Shown one piece after another: positions 51,504 to 58,905 of a stretch of 64,000 bases of DNA (positions are counted from its first letter, which is position 1; each line of letters opens with the position of its first letter). The notes under the pieces are model-generated. The model was not told the origin of the DNA and ran no database searches. It worked only from the letters and a program-made list of their open reading frames with translations. A program made the position numbers and the translations under genes. Source of the stretch: an uncultured Collinsella sp. (lineage in GTDB: Bacteria > Actinomycetota > Coriobacteriia > Coriobacteriales > Coriobacteriaceae); the NCBI GenBank assembly GCA_900541695.1, contig UQKL01000016.1:1-64000 (forward strand). The letters are read 5' to 3'.

Positions 51504-51639
51504 GGAACCGAGGGGCCGGGCGCAGGGCCTTGCCTCTCAATGAGTTCCGCACGAACAGGAGGCGCCAGTGGCGCCTCCGTCGTGAGTCAGGACTGTCCGA
51601 AATTGAGAGGCAAGGCCCTGCGCCCGGCCCCTCGGTTCC
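51504..51639 (+). repeat. Long-armed hairpin element with conserved core, copy 2
   Basis: Bases 51504-51541 are the exact reverse complement of 51602-51639 (38 bp, no mismatch). The 60-base centre reads GAGTTCCGCACGA, a 9- to 10-bp inner hairpin (GGAGGCGCCA/TGGCGCCTCC), and GAGTCAGGACTGTCCGA; both outer blocks match copy 1 (31529-31662) exactly. The arm begins three bases after the gatB stop codon, with the core antiparallel to gatB, the same arrangement as copy 1 and UPF0210. The outer part of the arm (GGAACCGAGGGG) resembles GGAGCCCCGGGG of copy 1. Confidence 0.92.
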
Positions 51640-51642
51640 CGT

Positions 51643-53319
51643 TTACGAGAGCGACGTTCTCAGCAACTCGTTGAAGAGCTTCGGGTTGCCCTTGCCGCGG
51701 CTCGCCTTCATGCACTGGCCCACCAAAAAGCCGATGACCTTCTGGTTGCCGTCACGATACTGCTGCGCCTGATCGGCACAGTTAGCCAGCACCTCGTCCA
51801 CGATCGGCTGCAGCGCGCCGGCATCGCTCACCTGACGCATACCACGCTCGTCGACGATCTTGTTGGGGTCGTCACCGGTCTGGGCCATGGCCTCAAAGAC
51901 CTCGTGCGCCTGGTTGGAGCTGATAGCATCGGTCGCCAGCAGCTTGGCAAGAGCGGCCACCTGAGCCGGCGCGATACCGGACTCGGCGAGCGACACGCCT
52001 GCGCCCTTAAGGTAGGCGATCATCTCGTTGACCAGCAGGTTTGCGACCGTCTGGGCCTCCTTGCCGGACATACCGGCAGCGGCGGCCTCAAAGAAGTCGG
52101 CAAACTCCGGGTCGCCGGCGATCTGCTCGGCATCGGACGTTTTAATGCCAAAGTCGGCCTCGAAACGGACACGCTTGGCATCGGGCAGCTCGGGAATCTC
52201 GCCACGGCAGCGGTCGATGAACTCGTCGTCCAGATCGAAGGGCGCCAAGTCGGGGTCGGGGAACAGACGATAGTCGTCGGCCGTCTCCTTAACGCGCATG
52301 ACCACGGTACGCTTGCGGCTGGGCTCCCAGTGGCGGGTCTCCTGGTAGATGATGCCGCCCTCCTCGAGCACTTCGGCCTGGCGGCAGATCTCGTAGGCAA
52401 GGCCGTCGTGCAGGCTCTTAAACGAGTTGAGGTTCTTGAGCTCGGTCTTGGTACCCAGCTTGGTCTCGCCGCGGCGGCGCAGCGACACGTTGCCGTCGCA
52501 GCGCATGGAGCCCTTCTCCATGGAGCAATCCGAAATGCCCAGCGTCACAAAGATGCGACGGAGCTTTTCCATAAACAGGCGCGCTTCCTCGGGCGTGCGC
52601 AGATCGGGCTCAGTCACGAGCTCAATCAAAGGCGTGCCGCAGCGGTTGTAGTCGACGAGCGACTCGGCCGCGGCGGTAATGCGGCCCTCGGCGCCGCCCA
52701 CGTGCACCATCTTGGCGGCGTCCTCCTCCATATGGATGCGCAGGATGCGAATGGGCACCGTGTAGGAACCGTCCTCGCGGCGCTCGGGCATCTGCAGGTT
52801 GGACGCATCATAGCTGGCCAGATGACCGGAGCGCTGATTGCCCTCGCGCATGGTCGACGTCATGGACGTGGACAGGCCCTCGGCGTTGGCCGAAGCGCTC
52901 GCCAGGCTCTGAGCCTCGGCCTCACCAAACGCGCAGTCGGGGCGCTCGGCGGCACCGCGACCGGTCACGTCCAGGTCCAGGTGACCGTACATGGCAAAAG
53001 CGACCGGACCCTGCGTGGTTTGGAAGTTCTTGGCCATGTCGGGGTAGAAGTAGTGCTTGCGGTAGAACATCGAGTGACGCTGGATCTCGCAGTTGGTGGC
53101 GAGACCCGCTTTGACGATGCTCTCGATGGCGCGCTTGTTGGGCACCGGCAGGGCGCCGGGCAGGCCCAGGCACACCGGGCACACGTTGGCGTTGGGCTCG
53201 TCATCGTGGCTGAGCTTGCAGTTGCAGAACATCTTGGTATCGAGCGCGGTGAGCTCGGTATGGATCTCCAGGCCGATCACGGCCTCCCAATCCTGCAGGA
53301 CCTCGGAAAGCTCCTTCAT
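51643..53319 (-). CDS. gatB: Asp-tRNA(Asn)/Glu-tRNA(Gln) amidotransferase subunit B
   Basis: It activates Glu- or Asp-tRNA with ATP and receives ammonia from GatA. The 558-residue protein is 60-70 residues longer than usual. VIGLEIHTEL opens it, CNCKLS and NVCPVCLGLPG give the four-cysteine zinc site, and RIHMEEDAAK is the ATP site near residue 195. The extra length is a Ser/Ala/Glu-rich insertion at about residues 119-187, just before that site. A YqeY-like tail domain closes the protein. Its start overlaps the gatA stop (TAATG). Confidence 0.96.
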   Translation of the reverse strand: MKELSEVLQDWEAVIGLEIHTELTALDTKMFCNCKLSHDDEPNANVCPVCLGLPGALPVPNKRAIESIVKAGLATNCEIQRHSMFYRKHYFYPDMAKNFQTTQGPVAFAMYGHLDLDVTGRGAAERPDCAFGEAEAQSLASASANAEGLSTSMTSTMREGNQRSGHLASYDASNLQMPERREDGSYTVPIRILRIHMEEDAAKMVHVGGAEGRITAAAESLVDYNRCGTPLIELVTEPDLRTPEEARLFMEKLRRIFVTLGISDCSMEKGSMRCDGNVSLRRRGETKLGTKTELKNLNSFKSLHDGLAYEICRQAEVLEEGGIIYQETRHWEPSRKRTVVMRVKETADDYRLFPDPDLAPFDLDDEFIDRCRGEIPELPDAKRVRFEADFGIKTSDAEQIAGDPEFADFFEAAAAGMSGKEAQTVANLLVNEMIAYLKGAGVSLAESGIAPAQVAALAKLLATDAISSNQAHEVFEAMAQTGDDPNKIVDERGMRQVSDAGALQPIVDEVLANCADQAQQYRDGNQKVIGFLVGQCMKASRGKGNPKLFNELLRTSLS

Positions 53320-54833
53320 TACAGCTCGCCTCCCTTCCCGGCAAAATCGGGCGCGACGGAAAGCGCGGGCGCACCCGTGGCGGCATCGGCAAAGCCGCGC
53401 TCCAGGGCGCGGGCAAACGTGAGCAACTGACGGTCCTTAAACGCCGGACCAACCAGCTGGGCAGAAACGGGCAGCTGAGTATCCTCGCCCAAGCCCAGCG
53501 GCACCGAGATGCCACCGTTACCGCAAATATTGAGCGAGATGGTGTACAGGTCGGAGAGGTACATCTGCGTGGGGTCGCTGATCTCGCCAAACTTAAAGGC
53601 CGTGCGCGGCGAGGCGGGCATGAGGATGGTGTCCACCTTGGCATACGCGGCGTCGTAGTCCTGCGTGATGAGCGTGCGGGCCTTTTGCGCAGCGTAGTAG
53701 TACTTGTCGTACACGCCCGAGCTCAGCAGGTAGGCGCCGAGCATCTGACGACGCTTGGCTTCGGCACCAAAGCCGTGGGCACGCGAAAGCGAGCTCTGGT
53801 CGGACAGGTTGGCGCAGCCCTCCTCCTGATAGCCGTAGCGAATGCCGTCGAAGCGAGCCAGGTTGGAGAACGCCTCGGCCGGGCCGATGACGTAGTAGGC
53901 GGCGATGGCGGCGTCCAGGTGCGGCAGGTCGACCTCGACCAGCTCGGCGCCCTGGTTCTGCAGCTCCTGGGCGGCGCGCTGAACAGCGGCCTTGACCTCG
54001 GGCGTCAGGCCCTCGGCCTCCATAAACGCAGGGATGATGCACACGCGCTTGCCCTCGATGCTGTCGTTGAGATGCTCGGTAAAGTCGACGGCGCAATCCT
54101 GGCTGGTGCAGTCGTATGGATCGTGGCCCGCGCCGGTAAGCGCGTTCATGGCCAGCGCGACATCCTCGACCGTGCGGCCGAAGGGCCCCACCTGGTCGAG
54201 CGACGAGCCAAAGGCAACCACGCCGTAACGGCTCACGGCGCCATACGTGGGCTTAAAGCCCACCACGCCGCACAGCGACGCCGGCTGGCGAATGGAGCCG
54301 CCGGTGTCCGAGCCCAGCGAGAGCGCGACCTCGCCCGCGGCGACGGCTGCAGCGGAGCCGCCCGAGGAGCCGCCGGGCACACGCTCGGTATCCCAGGGGT
54401 TGTTGGTGCGGTGGAACGCCGAGCTCTCGGTGGAGCTGCCAAAGGCAAACTCGTCCATGTTGGCCTTGCCCATGGGCAGGCAGCCGGCGTCGAGCATGCG
54501 CTGGACGCAGGTGGCGGTGTAGACACTCTGGTAGTTCTCGAGCATGCGGGAAGCGCAGGTGGTACGCGTGCCCACAAGGTTCATGTTGTCCTTGATGGCC
54601 AGCGGCACGCCCGCGAGCGGAGGCAGCGGCTTGCCTGCGGCACGGTCGGCATCCACGCGCGCGGCGGCCTCGAGCGCAAGCTCGGGCGCCACCTGCAGGA
54701 ATGCCTGGACCCCGCCCTCGCGCGCCTCGATGGCGGCAAGGGAGGCCTGGGCCACCTCGGTAGCAGTAAAGTCGCCGGCGGCAACGCCCGCGGCGATCTG
54801 GGCGGCGGTAAGGGAATCGAAGCTCTGAGCCAT
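53319..54833 (-). CDS. gatA: Asp-tRNA(Asn)/Glu-tRNA(Gln) amidotransferase subunit A
   Basis: This is the glutaminase of the complex. The 504-residue amidase-signature protein has the Lys-Ser-Ser triad: Lys81 in LAIKDNM, Ser156 in PGGSSGGSAAAV and Ser180 in GSDTGGSIRQPAS. Its start and stop both overlap neighbours (TAATG), so gatC, gatA and gatB are translationally coupled and should be made in equal amounts. Confidence 0.97.
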   Translation of the reverse strand: MAQSFDSLTAAQIAAGVAAGDFTATEVAQASLAAIEAREGGVQAFLQVAPELALEAAARVDADRAAGKPLPPLAGVPLAIKDNMNLVGTRTTCASRMLENYQSVYTATCVQRMLDAGCLPMGKANMDEFAFGSSTESSAFHRTNNPWDTERVPGGSSGGSAAAVAAGEVALSLGSDTGGSIRQPASLCGVVGFKPTYGAVSRYGVVAFGSSLDQVGPFGRTVEDVALAMNALTGAGHDPYDCTSQDCAVDFTEHLNDSIEGKRVCIIPAFMEAEGLTPEVKAAVQRAAQELQNQGAELVEVDLPHLDAAIAAYYVIGPAEAFSNLARFDGIRYGYQEEGCANLSDQSSLSRAHGFGAEAKRRQMLGAYLLSSGVYDKYYYAAQKARTLITQDYDAAYAKVDTILMPASPRTAFKFGEISDPTQMYLSDLYTISLNICGNGGISVPLGLGEDTQLPVSAQLVGPAFKDRQLLTFARALERGFADAATGAPALSVAPDFAGKGGEL

Positions 54834-55144
54834 TACTCGCTCTCCCCCTCTCCCAAAATGGACGGCACGCGGAAGTAGCGGTCGCGCGCGCTGCCGGCGT
54901 TTTCGAGCGCGACGTCGAGCGGCAGGTCGCGCTCGGGCTCGCGCAGGTCATCGCCCATCACGTTGGACAGGCTTCCGATAGGATGGAACGTGGGCTCCAC
55001 GTCGGGCAAGTCATATTGCAGGACGGGCTCGAGCATCTGGACGGCGTCGTTCATGTAGGACGTCATCTGGGTGAGCTCGTCATCGGTCAGTGCGATCTTT
55101 GCGTACTCGGCGATGCCGCGCACGTCTTTCTCGCTGAGTGCCAT
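54833..55144 (-). CDS. gatC: Asp-tRNA(Asn)/Glu-tRNA(Gln) amidotransferase subunit C
   Basis: The 103-residue protein wraps and stabilises GatA-GatB. It has two N-terminal helices (VRGIAEYAKIALTDDELTQM) and the C-terminal LREPERDLPLDVALENA that matches the family's 'L-R-x-D-x-x' region. The ATG at 55144 follows GGAAGGGAG. It is the first gene of gatCAB. Confidence 0.95.
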   Translation of the reverse strand: MALSEKDVRGIAEYAKIALTDDELTQMTSYMNDAVQMLEPVLQYDLPDVEPTFHPIGSLSNVMGDDLREPERDLPLDVALENAGSARDRYFRVPSILGEGESE

Positions 55145-55226
55145 AGGCGCTCCCTTCCGCATAACAGATAAACCGCTCTAGTATACAAGCCAACGCCGCT
55201 TGGAGCAGGTGCTTTACCCAAATGCA

Positions 55227-55390
55227 GCGAAAACGTAACGAGGGTGGCGGGTTGGCAGGCGGCGGGCTGGCGGTTCTGCAGCGAAACCGCACCGTCCATA
55301 GCGAAAACCATCTCGTCCACAACGAAAACCATCACAACATTCGACGCTTTTCGCCAAAATCGAGATTTTCATCGAATGTTGTGATGGTTT
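55227..55390. repeat. Short GCGAAAACC repeats and a 19-bp inverted repeat
   Basis: GCGAAA-type motifs recur at about 55228, 55281, 55301 and 55323; the last three are spaced 20-22 bases in the form GAAAACCATC or GAAACCGCACC. The final copy leads into an exact 19-bp inverted repeat (55326-55344 with 55372-55390, containing CCATCACAACATTCGA) around a 27-base AT-rich loop. The region lies upstream of gatC and downstream of the sortase's upstream neighbours, between two genes on the same strand. Confidence 0.75.
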
Positions 55391-55402
55391 GAAAGCCACG
55401 AG

Positions 55403-55436
55403 CACCACAAAAGTGCCTGTCCCCTTTGTGGTGGTT
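55403..55436 (-). terminator. Copy of the CCACCACAAAGG terminator-like repeat
   Basis: CACCACAAA (55403-55411) pairs with TTTGTGGTG (55425-55433) with the loop AGTGCCTGTCCCC. On the minus strand this is the same element as 21704-21740, including GGGGACAGGCAC. It lies 13 bases after the sortase stop and would end that transcript. Confidence 0.8.
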
Positions 55437-55448
55437 CTGAAGAATGCC

Positions 55449-56387
55449 TTATGCCGAGGCCTTGGTCTTGCGGCGCTTGCGAACCGCGTGGATCACGATA
55501 TCCAGCAGCAACAGCACAATGGCTACGACCACGATGAGCACGGCAAACTCGCGCTTGCCCCAGTGGCGGCCGGCCAGCGACTTTTGCTTGTCGACGTCCT
55601 TCTTGTTGTACTTGGTGCGCACGCAATGCACCAGCAGGCGATGGTCATTCACGCCGTAAGGGGTGCAGGTGACGAGCGTCACCTTGTCGGCGCCGGGCTC
55701 GATGGTCAGTGACTCCATCTCCTCGGGCAGCACCACCTCGGAGTCCACCATCTTGTAGGCGAGCGTCTTGTTCATGGTGTGCAGCAGCACCAGGTCGCCG
55801 GGCTCCAGCGAGTGGATGTCGTCGAACATGCTCAGGTTGCGCATGCCCGAGTGCGCGGTGAGCACGCAATGCGTCGAGGTGCCGCCCACCGGCAGGCTCG
55901 TGCCCTCCAGGTGGCCGACGCCCGCCATGAGGACTTCTTCGCTCGTGCCGTGGTAGATGGGCATGCTCACGTCGATGGAGGGGATCTCGACCCAGCTCAT
56001 CATGGGGTCGCGGTCAAAGATGAGCTGCTGAGCGTAGGGCTCGATCTGGTCGGCGGGGAGCTCGGTGGCCTCGCCCGCCAGCTGCTCGTTAAAGGAGCGC
56101 GCCTGGAGCAGGATGCGCTCGCGCTCCTCGGCAGACAGCGCGTCCACGGTGCTGGACACCGTGCTGATCTGGTTAAACACGCCCGAGGCCTCGAGCCGGT
56201 CCAAAATCCACGGCCAGGTCATAAGGCCCACGCCGATAAGGATGATGACGATGGTGATGAGCCGGTCGGCCCAGCGAGGCAGCCGCTTGCGGCGGCGCTT
56301 GGGCTTTGGTTGAGGTTTGGGCTGAGGGCTTGAGCCGCCGTTGTCCGCGGCGTTATTGCTCTTCATATGTTTGGCGCCCTGCACCAT
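55449..56387 (-). CDS. srtC: Class C sortase (pilus-assembly transpeptidase)
   Basis: It polymerises pilins by joining the cleaved sorting signal of one to a lysine of the next. The 312-residue protein has a Pro/Lys-rich cytoplasmic start, a membrane helix (about 42-62), the beta-barrel with TAHSGMRNL (His179), TLVTCTPYG (Cys241) and Arg250, and a second membrane helix near the C-terminus followed by KRRKTK. Two membrane helices and the TLVTCTPYGVNDHR pattern mark class C. The start at 56387 has AAGGAGTG upstream; MKSNN at 56366 is an alternative. The pilin genes it should serve are at 58906-64000, separated by three unrelated genes. Confidence 0.93.
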   Translation of the reverse strand: MVQGAKHMKSNNAADNGGSSPQPKPQPKPKRRRKRLPRWADRLITIVIILIGVGLMTWPWILDRLEASGVFNQISTVSSTVDALSAEERERILLQARSFNEQLAGEATELPADQIEPYAQQLIFDRDPMMSWVEIPSIDVSMPIYHGTSEEVLMAGVGHLEGTSLPVGGTSTHCVLTAHSGMRNLSMFDDIHSLEPGDLVLLHTMNKTLAYKMVDSEVVLPEEMESLTIEPGADKVTLVTCTPYGVNDHRLLVHCVRTKYNKKDVDKQKSLAGRHWGKREFAVLIVVVAIVLLLLDIVIHAVRKRRKTKASA

Positions 56388-56497
56388 CGCCGGTCACTCC
56401 TTACAGCTCAGGTTGTCTAAACAAATAATAGCCGATTAGCGAGCTTCCGCGCCAGACAACGCCGCTAGACTGCACCGTTCGGGCCACGTAACCCCAC

Positions 56498-57271
56498 TCA
56501 ACCAATCAAGCCATATGTTGCTTTCATCGTCTCGAGCAACTGCGCCATCGTTACGCCCGCAACCCCGATCTGTTTCAGATTGACGTCGCCCACCTCGCAA
56601 TCTTTAACAAACGCAAGCATATCGTCCTTCAGTTCTTCGCCCAGGTCTACACCTTCCGACTCGCCAAGCAGCTGAGCAAGCCTCAGCGCATCGCGTTTAT
56701 GCTTTTTTACCTTCTTCGAATCAACGTTCTCCCCCGCTTCCCTTCTGGCTTTTAGGTCGAGATACGCCTTCGCTTTGAACGGGACAATGTATTCCGTACC
56801 CAGGACCGAAACGCCGTCTACGGTCCGAATTCCCTGAAGGAACAAGCTGTAGTAAGCATCGTCCAACAAAATTGCCGAAAGACTGCTTATGTTTTCATCA
56901 ACGTGAATTGGCGCCACATCAATCCCCTCACGACCCTTTAGAAAGTCGGGGCACTTCGCGAAGAGTTCGATCATATGGGGGTAACCCGGCCTCTTGGGCT
57001 CTGTAAACCGATAAAAACATGAGCCTTTGCCTTCGCCCCAGCCGCAGCGGTAGCCGCCATCACGCACCAAAGTCCATATGGCTTCTGCCGTCTGAGGCAA
57101 CCGGTCATCGGCGACAATTACCACATCAAAATCGTGAGTCGCCCTGAATGAAAGCCCCGCCTCCGCGAGCAAAATGTCGCATGCCGTGCCGCCGATAAGA
57201 GCATACGATCCTGCAGCTTCTTGCATATGCTGCTGAAATTCTTGGAGACCCTCTACAGCGCTTCTTGCCAT
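56498..57271 (-). CDS. Nucleotidyltransferase-type toxin (AbiEii/MenT-like)
   Basis: The 257-residue protein has the DNA-polymerase-beta nucleotidyltransferase signature YALIGGTACDILL then FRATHDFDVVIV, giving the GG...D-x-D pattern at about residues 27-50. AbiEii and MenT enzymes of this type transfer nucleotides to tRNA and block translation. KKVKKHKRDALRLAQLL near residue 190 matches the family's helical C-terminal part. Its start overlaps the previous gene by 19 bases, typical of an antitoxin-toxin order. Activity is inferred. Confidence 0.82.
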   Translation of the reverse strand: MARSAVEGLQEFQQHMQEAAGSYALIGGTACDILLAEAGLSFRATHDFDVVIVADDRLPQTAEAIWTLVRDGGYRCGWGEGKGSCFYRFTEPKRPGYPHMIELFAKCPDFLKGREGIDVAPIHVDENISSLSAILLDDAYYSLFLQGIRTVDGVSVLGTEYIVPFKAKAYLDLKARREAGENVDSKKVKKHKRDALRLAQLLGESEGVDLGEELKDDMLAFVKDCEVGDVNLKQIGVAGVTMAQLLETMKATYGLIG

Positions 57272-58221
57272 GGATATTCCTTTCCAAACATGCGATCGAC
57301 TTCGAGCTGAATTCGCTCATCGTCGATTGCCGCCAAAGATAGCGCAAGCGAAATGTCGTCGACACGGGAGGAGCCGGCAAACACGGGTGCATAGCGCCAC
57401 ACTTGAATCATCGCCGTTTCGTTATCCGGCAACTCCCCGTCTGCGACTTCGAGGTCGCTCAGTTGACGCCATGCACTTCTTAAGACGGCCTTTTGTTCCA
57501 TGCCCGGTGCAGCGAGCATCGAACGCGCGGCGAGCGCCGTCTCCCCGGCGTCAACAAGATAGTCGATCTGCGGCGTCTTCCTTGCAAAAAAGACCTTCGA
57601 GACAGGCGAGGAGAGCTCTGCCATGTGCTCGCTGAGCAAAAGATCAACGGCAACAGGGAACACGACGACACGTCGCTCGCGACGCTCGCGCCTCGCGAGT
57701 CCCCTGTCAACAAGCTCGGTTATGGCCTCACTCGCGCGGCTTGCCGAGATCCCAAGCGCACGACAAAGGTCATGGGGGCGATATGGCTCCTGGGCTGCTC
57801 CCCAGATTGCGGCAGCCTGTGCGTTGGGTGACATCTTGGTCGCGTGATTGCGAAACCGGGCACCGCCCCTCTCCGTGCAAGCTGTGCCCATAAATGGAAG
57901 AAAAGCCTGTCTACCGGGGCAGACAAAGGGAATCCCTTGTGCGACCAATGCTTTGCGCTGACGTGCATCGGCATCAGGAAACGAAACGACAACAGGAGTC
58001 TCCGCACGCAAGGCTAGCTGACTATAGACCCTCTTAGCCTCGGGAAGCCCGACACCAGTAGGCAAACTTGCAAGCAAAAACGAAAAACCGTTTGCGTCAA
58101 CAGCGCGGACCTCAATCGCCCGCAGATGCAGCGGCAAGCGTGCGGATCCAGGCCAAGTTTCGGTCTTGGCGGAGAGGCCTAGTGCTTCTTGTAAGTAGAT
58201 TAGCGCTTCGTTCATTTCCAT
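57253..58221 (-). CDS. AbiEi-like antitoxin/regulator with central winged helix
   Basis: The roughly 322-residue protein has a central winged helix (PHDLCRALGISASRASEAITELVDRGLARRERRERR, described at residues about 155-195) after a PD-type N-terminal region with ETPVVVSFP. The order, and the overlap with a nucleotidyltransferase toxin gene, fit AbiEi/COG4861-type antitoxins, which repress their own promoter. The start at 58221 (MEMNEAL) is uncertain; 58215 is close by. TATAAT on the minus strand at 58252-58257 is a likely -10 box, flanked by GGAATTA repeats. Confidence 0.78.
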   Translation of the reverse strand: MEMNEALIYLQEALGLSAKTETWPGSARLPLHLRAIEVRAVDANGFSFLLASLPTGVGLPEAKRVYSQLALRAETPVVVSFPDADARQRKALVAQGIPFVCPGRQAFLPFMGTACTERGGARFRNHATKMSPNAQAAAIWGAAQEPYRPHDLCRALGISASRASEAITELVDRGLARRERRERRVVVFPVAVDLLLSEHMAELSSPVSKVFFARKTPQIDYLVDAGETALAARSMLAAPGMEQKAVLRSAWRQLSDLEVADGELPDNETAMIQVWRYAPVFAGSSRVDDISLALSLAAIDDERIQLEVDRMFGKEYPWQEAL

Positions 58222-58251
58222 TGTTTTCGTTCGATTCCAGTTCTTATTGGA

Positions 58252-58257
58252 ATTATA
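58252..58257 (-). promoter_or_regulatory. -10 box of the AbiE-like pair
   Basis: TATAAT on the minus strand lies about 30 bases before the antitoxin start. GGAATTA occurs on both sides (58249 and 58268 region) and could be the operator. Confidence 0.5.
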
Positions 58258-58320
58258 CATAATTTTCGGAATTAAAGAGATACCGTTCGTGCCTAAGCCT
58301 ACATTTGCGTTTTCAAAATG

Positions 58321-58450
58321 TCCCGAATCGGCTGAGCGATTCGGGATACAATGTCAATAGGAAACGACGCATCCCGCGTAAGTGTACGAGAGCGCGGGCG
58401 GCCTAGTTTTCAGTTTTTGTTAAATGCCCGGGATCCGACCCCCGGGCATT
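58321..58450. terminator. Two hairpins between the tiny membrane peptide and the AbiE-like pair
   Basis: TCCCGAATCG (58321-58330) pairs with 58337-58346. AATGCCCGGG (58423-58432) pairs with CCCGGGCATT (58441-58450). The second lies directly after the stop of the small ORF at 58452. Neither has a long T-run on the minus strand. The rest of the 230 bases is featureless. Confidence 0.6.
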
Positions 58451-58451
58451 C

Positions 58452-58601
58452 TTATTTGCGCTTTCGGCGCAAATGCCGTCCACCGTCCGCACCGCGCGTG
58501 CGCCTACGGACCTTAAACCGAACCTCATGCGAGTCAAGAAACGCGATGACGAACGTGCCCACTGCCGCGAGGGCGGCGAGCGCGTTAAGGAATTTCAGCA
58601 T
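58452..58601 (-). CDS. 49-residue membrane peptide with a basic tail
   Basis: The ATG at 58601 has GGAGG nine bases upstream. The peptide is one hydrophobic helix (MLKFLNALAALAAVGTFVIA) followed by DSHEVRF and a strongly basic end rich in Arg/Lys (TRGADGGRHLRRKRK). This shape recalls small type I toxins and holin-like toxins of Gram-positives, but could equally be a small membrane regulator. No antisense RNA promoter was identified. It sits between the pilin operon terminator and the AbiE-like pair. Confidence 0.55.
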   Translation of the reverse strand: MLKFLNALAALAAVGTFVIAFLDSHEVRFKVRRRTRGADGGRHLRRKRK

Positions 58602-58769
58602 TTGGGGACCTCCGATCGAGTCGTCGGCCGCCCGCGTACGGGATGCGTCGCAAGGCCATTTTACTGCGAGTGTATGCACCCACAGCTGGTAAACGCAATA
58701 ATTGCAAACATCTGTTCGATATTCATATGCTTGATCCATCGGGCAATGGAGCCTGGCTGTGTTACCAAA

Positions 58770-58806
58770 AAGAACGGGGCAGACTCCAGTGCGGAGTCTG
58801 CCCCGA
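58770..58806 (-). terminator. Terminator of the pilin operon
   Basis: CGGGGCAGACTCC (58775-58787) pairs exactly with 58793-58805 over AGTGC, and the minus strand continues TTCTTTTT. It lies 100 bases after the last pilin stop. The 170 bases between it and the small peptide gene contain no supported gene; one frame there lacks a ribosome site. Confidence 0.9.
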
Positions 58807-58905
58807 AAAGAGAATGGCAAAGCAAGAACGTCGATGGACGAGAAAAGTGTCCGCAAGTCTCATGGCCATCACATCCCACCTGCCAAAGGGATGGGTGAGC
58901 GAGCG

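Noticed and set aside
58661..58879. 72-residue minus-strand frame ending MNIEQMFAIIAFTSCG
   Set aside because: No ribosome site before either Met and it overlaps the pilin terminator.
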